Source of the DNA: an archaeon
Lineage (GTDB): Archaea > Micrarchaeota > Micrarchaeia > Anstonellales > Bilamarchaeaceae
Direction: 5' to 3'
Assembly (NCBI GenBank): GCA_020052735.1
Contig: JAGVON010000051.1
Location: forward strand, 1 to 33,835
DNA: 33,835 nt
Under the pieces are notes generated by a model. That model was given only the letters and a program-made list of their open reading frames with translations, was not told the DNA's origin and did not search any database. Positions 20,937 through 28,140 of this stretch are shown here, piece by piece (the first letter of the stretch is position 1; each line of letters begins with the position of its first letter). The position numbers and the translations under genes were made by a program.

Positions 20937-21514
20937 GTGAACACCGTCAATCTGACCAGCTTGAGCGCGTAGTCCCCCGCTTCGTATTCATATGGGAGCG
21001 GAAGGTCGCATACCGTTGAGTCGCCGTAGCACGTTATGTATCCGTAGGGGCTTTCCCCGATGTTTCTTTCATTTGTCGCAGCAAGGTAAAGGGCCTGGGC
21101 GGTGGCCTTGAGCTTGTGGTATTCCCTCTTGTGCTTGTTTTGCTGCGTGTCCGTATCCGTGGCGGTGCTATAAACCTCGGCCCATTCCGGCTCCCCGCCG
21201 GCGACGTAATCCGCCGTCTCCAGCTTGTAGCCGAACTGCTCCGGGACCATGCTGCCGGAATACTTGCGCGCGGCGTCCGGGCTGCCCTCTATGATGAGGT
21301 CAAGGTAGGTCTGCCCGGATGAGCCCTCCCCGTCGTACGTGGTGGTCATCAGCGCGACCAGCGTGTCCTTCGCAAGGTAATTCGCCTGCGTGAGCGTGGA
21401 ATAGTATGCGGAAGGGACCGTTGAGAAGAAAACGAGCGTGTAGAGGGCTGCGACCACTAGCGTAAATGCGACGAATGAGTCAAGCGAGAACACAAACGCC
21501 TTCCGGTACCTCAT
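20933..21514 (-). CDS. Pilin-like protein, first gene of the operon
   Basis: 193 residues beginning 'MRYRKAFVFSLDSFVAFTLV': a basic leader, then 'FSLDSFVAF', which matches 'FSFDAIVGG' of the last gene in the operon, then a hydrophobic helix to about residue 35. The rest is an extracellular alpha/beta domain with a Cys pair (YITCYGD, TVCDLP). ATG 21514 was selected over in-frame upstream codons because of this N-terminus and a TATA box (TTTATAAA) 28 nt upstream. It leads a tightly overlapping operon down to 17855. Confidence 0.7.
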   Translation of the reverse strand: MRYRKAFVFSLDSFVAFTLVVAALYTLVFFSTVPSAYYSTLTQANYLAKDTLVALMTTTYDGEGSSGQTYLDLIIEGSPDAARKYSGSMVPEQFGYKLETADYVAGGEPEWAEVYSTATDTDTQQNKHKREYHKLKATAQALYLAATNERNIGESPYGYITCYGDSTVCDLPLPYEYEAGDYALKLVRLTVFT

Positions 21515-21538
21515 CAATCTAGACTTGAGATAATAGTG

Positions 21539-21547
21539 TTTATAAAT
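21539..21547 (-). promoter_or_regulatory. TATA box of the pilin-like operon
   Basis: ATTTATAAA on the minus strand, centred about 28 nt before ATG 21514. Confidence 0.5.
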
Positions 21548-21611
21548 ATGATGACGGGCTGCAGAAGAGAGCAAAAACACGGGCAAAGGAATAAAAAAAT
21601 GAGGCGCGCAG

Positions 21612-21638
21612 ATATCCACATTCCCCTGGTGTGGATAT
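21612..21638. promoter_or_regulatory. Perfect 9-bp inverted repeat over the pgk start
   Basis: ATATCCACA (21612-21620) and TGTGGATAT (21630-21638) enclose a 9-nt loop and cover the Shine-Dalgarno and the ATG at 21637. It could be a DNA operator or a start-sequestering hairpin. A TATA-like AATAAAAAAA centred at about 21594 would place the transcript start near 21620, so part of the left arm may not be transcribed. Confidence 0.4.
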
Positions 21639-22815
21639 GCGCGAAGTTGAGCATTTTGAAGTGAGCGGGAAGCGGGTCGTGAAAAGGGTGGACATAAACT
21701 CGCCCATAGAGGACGGGGAGCCGGTCATGAACCCGCGCATCCGCAGGCATGCGAAGAGCATAAAGGAGCTCAGCGACCGCGGCGCAAAAGTGATAGTGAC
21801 CGCCCACCAGGGGAGGAAGGGCGACGATGACTTCACGTCGCTGGAGAGGCACGCCGAAATGATTGCGCAGCTCACGGGCAAGGGCGTGAGGTTCGTCCCT
21901 GGGACGGACGCCGCGAAGGTGGAGAAGGAGATAGCCGCGATGAAGCCCGGGGACATACTCGTGCTGGAGAACACGCGCATGTGGGCGAACGAGGAGAAGG
22001 ACATAGGCGAGAACCCCCTCACGAAGGTGCTTGCGAAGAATTCCGACATCTATCTTCTGGACGCGATGAGCGTCGCGCACAGGGAGCACGCATCCGTTGT
22101 AGGGCTAACCAAATACGTGAAGAGCGGGGTTGGCTTCGTGCTCAGGAGCGAGATTAACGCCCTGCAGAAGATGGAGGGCGGGCAGGTCCTTTTGATAATA
22201 GGCGGGGGGAAGGTGAAGGACTCCCTCAGGATAATGAAGGCGTGGCTGGGCAGCGGGAAGGCGAGCAGGGTGCTCCTCGGGGGCGCGGTCGCCGTATTCT
22301 TCTTATACGTGGACGGGTACAGGAACGAATCGTCCAAAAAATACATGGAGGGGGAGGGGCTCATGGAGCTGGCGCCTGAGGGGAAGGAGCTCCTGGAGAA
22401 ATACCGGGACAAGATTTTCGTCCCCGAGGACGTCGCGGTGAATATGAACGGCGACAGGGTGGAGTGCGGGAAGGGCGAGCTTTGCGAGGGGCCCATCGCG
22501 GACATCGGCTCCGGCACGATGGAGAAGTTCTCCGAGGAGATATTCAGCACGAAGAAGATACTCATAAACGGGCCGATGGGGATGTACGAGCTGCCCAACT
22601 TTGACACCGGGACAAGGAAGGTGCTGGAGGCGGTCGCGGGCAGCGAGGCCTTTTCGCTGGTGGGCGGCGGGCACACCATCTCCGCGATAGAGAAATTCGG
22701 GATTCCTGAGGAGAAGTTCGGCTATGTCAGCCTTTCGGGCAAGGCGCTCATTGAATACCTGAGCGGCAAGGAGCTGCCCGCCCTAAAAGCTATTAAAGAG
22801 AGCAGTTCCAAGTAA
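21637..22815 (+). CDS. pgk: Phosphoglycerate kinase
   Basis: 392 residues of the archaeal phosphoglycerate kinase type, converting 1,3-bisphosphoglycerate plus ADP to 3-phosphoglycerate plus ATP in the cytoplasm. Family motifs: 'VVKRVDINSP', 'VTAHQGRKGD', 'VLENTRMW', 'DAMSVAHREHAS', 'LLIIGGGKVKDS', 'ILINGPMGMYE' and 'SLVGGGHTISAIEKFG'. ATG 21637 has GGTG 5 nt upstream; GTG 21631 is an alternative. No other glycolytic genes lie nearby. The CorA-like transporter follows after 33 nt and may share the transcript. Confidence 0.95.
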   Translation: MREVEHFEVSGKRVVKRVDINSPIEDGEPVMNPRIRRHAKSIKELSDRGAKVIVTAHQGRKGDDDFTSLERHAEMIAQLTGKGVRFVPGTDAAKVEKEIAAMKPGDILVLENTRMWANEEKDIGENPLTKVLAKNSDIYLLDAMSVAHREHASVVGLTKYVKSGVGFVLRSEINALQKMEGGQVLLIIGGGKVKDSLRIMKAWLGSGKASRVLLGGAVAVFFLYVDGYRNESSKKYMEGEGLMELAPEGKELLEKYRDKIFVPEDVAVNMNGDRVECGKGELCEGPIADIGSGTMEKFSEEIFSTKKILINGPMGMYELPNFDTGTRKVLEAVAGSEAFSLVGGGHTISAIEKFGIPEEKFGYVSLSGKALIEYLSGKELPALKAIKESSSK

Positions 22816-22848
22816 GAGGGCAGGCCGTCAGCGCGCGGAGGCGTGGCT

Positions 22849-23922
22849 ATGGATAGGAAGCCGGAGAACGGGGAAAGCATCGCGGACGCGAAGGCGTTCT
22901 GCTCGTCCCTGCTGCGCGACGGGACCACGATAAAGCAGGTCGGGCGCAGGCCAACTGATTTTGCCAAATTGATTGCATGGTCCTCCGTGTCCTGGGCGGA
23001 CTTCGTGGTTGAGGACCTGGAGAAGGAGGCGGGGGACATCGCCCGCTCGCTTGAATTTTCGCGTTCGTTGGTCGCAAACCTCATGAACGGCAGGATTTCC
23101 GCGTACGAGGATTACGACGACGAGATGGGGCTGCTGATGCCCGCGGTCACGGTGGAGGGCTTCAACGTGACGCCCAATCCGCTCATCATACTCATAAAAA
23201 GCAACCTCGTTGTGACCATACACAGCGGGAAGGTCGTCAGGTTTGAGCGGCTGAGGAGGTACGCGGAGACGATGATGAGGAAAATCCCGGTGGACGCCTC
23301 CCAGCAGGACAAGGTCACGCACGCGCTCATAAGGATAATAGACGAGAACAACGGCAGGAACTTTGACCACCTGCGCGAGATAGAGGCGCAGGGCGACAAG
23401 CTGAGCCAGACGCTTATAGACGTGAATGCGCCCAGGGAGCTCATAGGGCCGGAGATATACCACATGAAGCACGCCCTGCTCACCTACCTGAATGCGCTGT
23501 GGGCGACCGTGGACGTGATAAACGCGCTGCGGTACGGGGATGCGGAGCTGCTCACGGACGACCCCCGCCTCCTCGGGAGGGTGGGCGCCCTGGCCGCGGA
23601 CGTGAACAACCAGATTTCGCTCGCGGAGCACCTGAGCGAGGTGCTCGCCTCGGGGCTTGAGGTGCTGCAGAGCATCTACAACAACCAACTGCAGATCCTG
23701 AACAACAAGATGGCCATGGTCACGGCTTACCTGGCGGTCATTGGGACGGCGGTGCTGGTGCCTAACACCCTGGCTACAATCCTGTCCAACCCCGCGTTTG
23801 CGATGGGGCCGCAGGACGCGGGATGGTATGCCGCGGTGCTCGTGGCATCTACCGTGGTAGCAACGCTAATCTCGTTCTGGTGGGTGCAGAAGAAGGGCTG
23901 GCTGCCGAAGAGTTCGCACTAG
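22849..23922 (+). CDS. CorA-like divalent cation transporter, lacks the GMN motif
   Basis: 357 residues with the CorA plan: a cytoplasmic alpha/beta domain (about 1-220), a long stalk helix ('ISLAEHLSEVLASGLEVLQSIYNNQLQILNNK' region) and two C-terminal membrane helices ('MVTAYLAVIGTAVLVPNTLA' and 'WYAAVLVASTVVATLISFWW'), with a basic tail. The canonical GMN signature of CorA/Mrs2 channels at the end of TM1 is absent; the equivalent position reads 'PNTLATILSNPAF'. Some archaeal CorA relatives show 'PNTLATIFG', so this is a divergent branch and the ion may not be Mg2+. ATG 22849 has GGAGG 6 nt upstream. It lies 33 nt after pgk. Confidence 0.78.
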   Translation: MDRKPENGESIADAKAFCSSLLRDGTTIKQVGRRPTDFAKLIAWSSVSWADFVVEDLEKEAGDIARSLEFSRSLVANLMNGRISAYEDYDDEMGLLMPAVTVEGFNVTPNPLIILIKSNLVVTIHSGKVVRFERLRRYAETMMRKIPVDASQQDKVTHALIRIIDENNGRNFDHLREIEAQGDKLSQTLIDVNAPRELIGPEIYHMKHALLTYLNALWATVDVINALRYGDAELLTDDPRLLGRVGALAADVNNQISLAEHLSEVLASGLEVLQSIYNNQLQILNNKMAMVTAYLAVIGTAVLVPNTLATILSNPAFAMGPQDAGWYAAVLVASTVVATLISFWWVQKKGWLPKSSH

Positions 23923-23934
23923 CCGCGAAGGGAA

Positions 23935-23997
23935 GGTTCAGCACTCAAGATTTTCATCATCTTATTTCAGCCCATCTAAGTGCTCATCACAGTAACC
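23935..23997 (-). ncRNA. C/D-box guide sRNA
   Basis: On the minus strand: C box GTGATGA (23984-23990), 13-nt guide (23971-23983), D' box CTGA (23967-23970), 6-nt spacer, C' box ATGATGA (23954-23960), 12-nt guide (23942-23953), D box CTGA (23938-23941). Flanking GGT and ACC can close the terminal stem. All four boxes have canonical sequence and spacing for an archaeal 2'-O-methylation guide. A TATA-like GTTTTTATCC at about 24012-24021 is centred 26 nt upstream. The D' guide is complementary to 'CAUCUAAG', which matches the conserved 3' domain of 23S rRNA as I recall it. The D guide would pair with CACUCAAGAUUU. Confidence 0.85.
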
Positions 23998-24021
23998 GTC
24001 TTGTAGGATGAGGATAAAAAC

Positions 24022-24951
24022 CTAGTATATCTGGAAGACGAAATCAAACAGTTTGTAGTCCCACGCGGGCCAGTCCGTGAGGTCCATCGCCATCGTGTCG
24101 TACATCTCGCCGTAGGGGTTGCCCTCGGAGCGCGCCCACTGCACGCCGTAGCTGTCCGTGGTGTCCATCCTTGCGACAATCCAGTATTTGCCCGCCGGGA
24201 GCGTGAGGTTCTGGAACTGCGCGAAATGCCAGCCCGGCTCGTGCCCGACCTCTGCGCCGTTTATGGAAGAGGAGGAGATTACTTCTCCGGGCTGGCCCCC
24301 GTTGTCCCGGGTTATCTCCACTATGACGGGTGCGCCGCAGGGGGCCTCCGTCGCGGAACGGAGGTAAAGCCCAATCCTGCGGATTGTGAAGGGGCGCGTC
24401 ATGTTGATTGACTGCGCCTGCCTCATGGAGTAGCTCACCGCGTCGTAGTAAAGGTGCATGCAATCGTAGCAGGCGCCGTAATAGCCGAGGGGCTGGGGAT
24501 GCACGGTGCGCTGGAGGAAGTTGTTCTCCAGGGAAAGGGGCGGCTCGGAATGGAGGAGGTCCGCGCTCTCCACGTACGCGCGGATGTTGTGGGGCGCGTC
24601 GTCCGCGTCCGTGTAATTGAAGGAGAATGTTTCCATGAGCCCGGGCTTGCTCACTATCCCGTCATAGAGCGCCCGGTCCGAATCAAAGATGCGGAGGCGG
24701 TACGCGGTAGGGGTGTACATCCCGTACCTCTGCACATGCACCATCACGGTGTAATTATCCCCTATGTATACGTTCTGCGGAAGGGTGGAGACGTCCTTTA
24801 TGAGCAGGTCATAGGAATAGTCCGGGGGCGCGGGCTGGGGCGGGGTTCCGCCCGCCTGTTGCGCGCATCCGGAAACGGAAATGAAGAGGAGCACAAGGAG
24901 AATGCAGGGAACTGAGAACTGGCAACTGGGAACCTGAATGGCGCGCCTCAT
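24022..24951 (-). CDS. Secreted lipoprotein, function unknown
   Basis: 309 residues. The signal peptide ends in a lipobox ('LLFISVSGC', Cys 29), then a Pro/Gln-rich linker. The external part has beta-sandwich-like segments: 'NVYIGDNYTVMVHVQRYGMY' and a C-terminal half with 'FTIRRIGLYLRSATEAPCGA', 'GGQPGEVISSSS' and 'LPAGKYWIVARM', which resembles carbohydrate-binding-type jelly-roll modules. Several N-glycosylation sequons are present. A TATA-like TTTTTTAACC is centred 25 nt before ATG 24951 (leaderless). The signal peptide is coded by AACTGG-like repeats. Ligand binding at the cell surface is inferred only from the fold pattern. Confidence 0.7.
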   Translation of the reverse strand: MRRAIQVPSCQFSVPCILLVLLFISVSGCAQQAGGTPPQPAPPDYSYDLLIKDVSTLPQNVYIGDNYTVMVHVQRYGMYTPTAYRLRIFDSDRALYDGIVSKPGLMETFSFNYTDADDAPHNIRAYVESADLLHSEPPLSLENNFLQRTVHPQPLGYYGACYDCMHLYYDAVSYSMRQAQSINMTRPFTIRRIGLYLRSATEAPCGAPVIVEITRDNGGQPGEVISSSSINGAEVGHEPGWHFAQFQNLTLPAGKYWIVARMDTTDSYGVQWARSEGNPYGEMYDTMAMDLTDWPAWDYKLFDFVFQIY

Positions 24952-24993
24952 GCTAGGGGAAGGGAAATAAGGTTAAAAAAGGGAGAAGGAAGC

Positions 24994-25905
24994 TCAGAGG
25001 TTTATCTTCAGCCCCAGTTCTTTTTTCAGTTCGCGGTAGCGGTTCCGGATTGTGACCTCGGTCACGCCGGCGACGTCCGCCACTTCCTTCTGCGTGCGCT
25101 TCTCGCCCGTCATCGCGGATGCGATGTAGAGGGCCGCGGCTGCGACGCCGGTCGGGCCCCTGCCCGAGATGAGGCCGCGCTTCACCGCCTTGCGGATGAG
25201 CTGGACCGCCTTCTTCTGCGAATCCCCGCTCAGCCTCAGCGCCGTGGCGAACTTCTGCACGTAATAGGACGGGTCCGTGAGCGGGACGTCCAAATCCAGC
25301 TCCGCCTTCAGGAACCTGTATGCCCTGCCTATTTCTTTTTTCTCTATGGCAGAGGCCTTGGATATCTCGTCCAGGGTCCTCGGGATGCCGTGCATCCTGC
25401 AGATGGCGTATATTACCGCGGCGACTATGCTCTCAATTATCCTTCCGCGGATGAGCTCGGCCTTCACCGCCTTCCTGTACAAAAGGGCTGCGGCCTCCTT
25501 TATGTCGTCCGGCAGGCCCAGGTAGGATGCGACACGGTCCAGCTCGGCGAGGGCAATCGTGAGGTTCCTCTCCATTGAAGTTGCGATGGAGACCCTCTTG
25601 TGCCACTTCCTCATCCTGTAGAACTGCGCCTGCTTGCGCGTGGATATCTTGACTCCGCGTATGTCGCGGTTGTACTGGTCTATTTCTGTGACGAGGCCCT
25701 TGTTCGGGCGCATGTACTTTATCGGCGCGCCTCCCCGGGCCCTCTTCTCCTTCTGCTCGGCGTCAAAAGCCCTCCATTCGGGGCCCGCGTCCTGTATGTT
25801 CTCGGTGATGACGAGGCCGCATGAGCCGCAGATGAGCTCCCCCTTCTCGTAGTCCTTTATCAGCTTCGCGGAGCCGCACTCCGGGCAGGTTCTTGTTTTT
25901 TGCAT
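24994..25905 (-). CDS. tfb: Transcription initiation factor B
   Basis: 303 residues. The N-terminal zinc ribbon has C7, C10, C26 and C29 (TCPECGS, ICGSCGLV), followed by the B-finger/linker ('GPEWRAFDAEQKEKRARGG') and two cyclin-like repeats (about 110-200 and 205-300), ending in the helix-turn-helix 'QKEVADVAGVTEVTIRNRY'. TFB binds TBP and the BRE and recruits RNA polymerase. The ATG at 25905 was chosen over upstream codons because it fits the ribbon and is preceded by GGGGGA. The upstream region has three A/T-rich boxes (25945-25953, 25965-25980 and about 25987-26000), which may allow autoregulation. Confidence 0.95.
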   Translation of the reverse strand: MQKTRTCPECGSAKLIKDYEKGELICGSCGLVITENIQDAGPEWRAFDAEQKEKRARGGAPIKYMRPNKGLVTEIDQYNRDIRGVKISTRKQAQFYRMRKWHKRVSIATSMERNLTIALAELDRVASYLGLPDDIKEAAALLYRKAVKAELIRGRIIESIVAAVIYAICRMHGIPRTLDEISKASAIEKKEIGRAYRFLKAELDLDVPLTDPSYYVQKFATALRLSGDSQKKAVQLIRKAVKRGLISGRGPTGVAAAALYIASAMTGEKRTQKEVADVAGVTEVTIRNRYRELKKELGLKINL

Positions 25906-25963
25906 ATGATTTCCCCCGTAAAATCCTGGAAGGAACGAAAAAGAGTTTTTATCCGTTTCCAAG

Positions 25964-25982
25964 AAGTATTTATATATTTATG
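25964..25982 (-). promoter_or_regulatory. A/T-rich promoter of tfb
   Basis: ATAAATATATAAATACTT on the minus strand gives a TATA box about 67 nt before ATG 25905 and so a leader of about 40 nt. A closer box, GATAAAAAC (25945-25953), would give a leader of about 20 nt. Confidence 0.45.
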
Positions 25983-26005
25983 CGTAGAAATATTTAAAAA
26001 CTTTT

Positions 26006-26788
26006 CTACAATTTCCTTGCCACGCAGCCCTGGAGCAGCGCGCTCGCCCTTAGGACTTCCCAGCCGGATCCGGCGAGGCGCCTCCTTATCTCCACGGAGA
26101 TGCCCCTCCGCCCTATCCCGAGGGAGCCGAAGTAATGGAAGAGGAGGGCCCCTTCCCTGGAAACCGAGGCGAGGCGGCGGTAGAACTCCGCGGAATAGAG
26201 GTTGCCGGCGCGCGAGAAGCGGGGGGGGTCGTGGATTATCTTCGTGAAGATTGGTTTTAGGCGGGGCACCTCCTCATAGGAATCGCCCCTTATCATAGTG
26301 ATATTATTGGAATGGAAAAGCTCCATGCTCCACGGGTTCCATTCCGCGAGCGAGAGCGCGGCGCGGCTCTTCTCTATCGTGGTTACTTTTTTCGCATAGC
26401 GGGAGGCGGCGATGGCTGTGTAGCCCAGCCCGGTGCAGGTGTCCAGCACGGTGTCGCCCTTCCCTATTTGCAGGAGGCGGCATATTTCCTTGGAATAATC
26501 AAAAACGTCATTGAAATCCTTCACAAGGTTCATCCTGAGCCCGTCTATTTCCAGGATTGGCTTTCCTGCCAACATCCTTAGCCGGTATAAGTGCTCGTCA
26601 AAAACAGCGAGCTTGTAGAGTTCCTTGCCGTCCCATGCGTATAGGAAATCCCCTTTTATTTCTTCTAATGGGATTCCATCCAAATCAGAGAGGGAGGCGT
26701 TGCGGAATGTGCGGCCGAAATCCAGGGAAACATTTGCAGTGCCTTCTGCGCGGAGCTTGCTTACTACCTCACGGCTCAGATAAATCAT
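26006..26788 (-). CDS. SAM-dependent methyltransferase (COG2521-like)
   Basis: 260 residues. An N-terminal domain of about 95 residues precedes a class I methyltransferase: motif I 'TVLDTCTGLGYTAIAA' (about 113-128), motif II 'KVTTIEKSRAALSLA', and motif IV 'IIHDPPRFSRAG', where DPPR resembles the (D/N)PP(Y/F) of N-methyltransferases. The layout matches predicted archaeal methyltransferases of the COG2521 type, whose substrate is not firmly known. The ATG overlaps the stop of serS (ATGA at 26785-26788), so it is translated together with seryl-tRNA synthetase, which suggests a translation-related role. Confidence 0.82.
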   Translation of the reverse strand: MIYLSREVVSKLRAEGTANVSLDFGRTFRNASLSDLDGIPLEEIKGDFLYAWDGKELYKLAVFDEHLYRLRMLAGKPILEIDGLRMNLVKDFNDVFDYSKEICRLLQIGKGDTVLDTCTGLGYTAIAASRYAKKVTTIEKSRAALSLAEWNPWSMELFHSNNITMIRGDSYEEVPRLKPIFTKIIHDPPRFSRAGNLYSAEFYRRLASVSREGALLFHYFGSLGIGRRGISVEIRRRLAGSGWEVLRASALLQGCVARKL

Positions 26789-28047
26789 TTGGTATCAATC
26801 CAGTCCGTGCCCATGTGCGGCTGGAGCGCCTTCGGGATTTTTATCCCGCCGCTCTCCTGGTGGTTCTCAACCACGGCGATGAGCGCCCTTCCCACGGCGA
26901 CGCCGCTCCCGTTCAGGGTGTGGGCGAATTCCATTCCCGCCTTCCTGCGCACGCGGATATTGGCGCGCCGTGCCTGGAATGCCTCGCAGTTTGAGCAGGA
27001 GCTGATTTCCCTATACGTGTCCTGGGAGGGTATCCACACCTCCAAATCATAGGTTTTCGCTGAGGCGAAGCCCATGTCCCCTGTGCATAATTCTATTACC
27101 TTATATGGGAGATCCAATTGCTTCAGGACGGTTTCAGCGTCCTGCACCATCCCTTCCAATTCCTTATACGAGTTTTCCTGCAATGCAAACTTCACCAATT
27201 CCACCTTGTCAAACTGGTGCTGGCGGATGAGCCCCTTTATGTCCTTGCCATAGGCGCCCGCCTCCCGCCTGAAGCAGGGGGTGAATGCACAATATTTGAA
27301 CGGGAGCTGGGATTCCTCCAATACTTCTTCCCGGTGGAGGTTGGTGAGGGGGACTTCCGCCGTTGGGATTAGCCATAAGTTATCCGTTGCCTGGTAGAGT
27401 TCTTCTGCAAACTTCGGGAGCTGGCCCGTCCCTTCCAAGATTTCCGTCTTAACCAAATAGGGAACATAAAATTCCTTGTATCCCCGCGAAGTATGCAATG
27501 CGAGCATGAACGAGGTGAGGGCGCGCTCCAACCTCACCGCCCATCCGCTCATCACGGTGAAGCGGTGGCCCCCGAGCTTTACTCCGCGCTCAAAATCTAT
27601 TACTCCGAGGCGCGTGCCCAAATCGTGGTGGGATTCCACATCCGAGCTCTTCTTTTTGGGGACGCCCCATTTCCTTACCTCGGGGTTGTCGCGGCTGTCC
27701 TTTCCCACCGGGACGGATGAGTGAGGGATGTTGGGGATGCGCATCATCACCTGCTTCCTTTCCTCCTCAAACTTCTGCTCTTTTTCGCCTGCCTTTTCCA
27801 GTTTTTTGGCTATTTCCTCGCCCTTCTTCTTCAATTTGGAGATGTCCTTCTTCTCCTTTGCGGCTGCGGCTATCTCCAAACCCAGCTTGTTCCGGTCCGC
27901 GCGGAGGGCGTCCCCTTCCCCTTTCAGTTCGCGCCATTTCGCGTCCAGCTTCTCTATTTCTGAAAGTATGGATAAATCCGCGCCGCGGTCCTGGAGCGCC
28001 TTCTTGAGGAGCTCCGGATTGTTGCGTATAATGTCCTTGTCAAGCAT
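26785..28047 (-). CDS. serS: Seryl-tRNA synthetase
   Basis: 420 residues, charging tRNA-Ser with serine. It is the common (bacterial-type) class II form. An N-terminal coiled-coil arm (about 30-105, 'EIAAAAKEKKDISKLKKKGE') binds the tRNA. The catalytic core has 'LIPTAEVPLTN', motif 2 'CFRREAGAYGKDIKGLIRQH', and motif 3 'NGSGVAVGRALIAVVENHQ'. Serine-binding residues are within 'EVPLTN' and 'ELCTGDMGFAS'. The start ATG 28047 is preceded by an A/T-rich box about 24 nt upstream. It is co-translated with the downstream methyltransferase. Confidence 0.96.
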   Translation of the reverse strand: MLDKDIIRNNPELLKKALQDRGADLSILSEIEKLDAKWRELKGEGDALRADRNKLGLEIAAAAKEKKDISKLKKKGEEIAKKLEKAGEKEQKFEEERKQVMMRIPNIPHSSVPVGKDSRDNPEVRKWGVPKKKSSDVESHHDLGTRLGVIDFERGVKLGGHRFTVMSGWAVRLERALTSFMLALHTSRGYKEFYVPYLVKTEILEGTGQLPKFAEELYQATDNLWLIPTAEVPLTNLHREEVLEESQLPFKYCAFTPCFRREAGAYGKDIKGLIRQHQFDKVELVKFALQENSYKELEGMVQDAETVLKQLDLPYKVIELCTGDMGFASAKTYDLEVWIPSQDTYREISSCSNCEAFQARRANIRVRRKAGMEFAHTLNGSGVAVGRALIAVVENHQESGGIKIPKALQPHMGTDWIDTK

Positions 28048-28095
28048 GGGAATCGGGAAGAATATGAAAATAATAGATTATAACTATTGCTATGC

Positions 28096-28127
28096 GCAGG
28101 CATGGTTGCTGGACGAGGGATGCCTGC
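28096..28127. terminator. Hairpin between the ABC exporter operon and serS
   Basis: A perfect 8-bp inverted repeat GCAGGCAT (28096-28103) / ATGCCTGC (28120-28127) with a 16-nt loop lies just after the permease stop (28141). It may stop or stabilise the exporter transcript. No T-run follows directly. Confidence 0.3.
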
Positions 28128-28140
28128 TGCCTTGTGCCGC

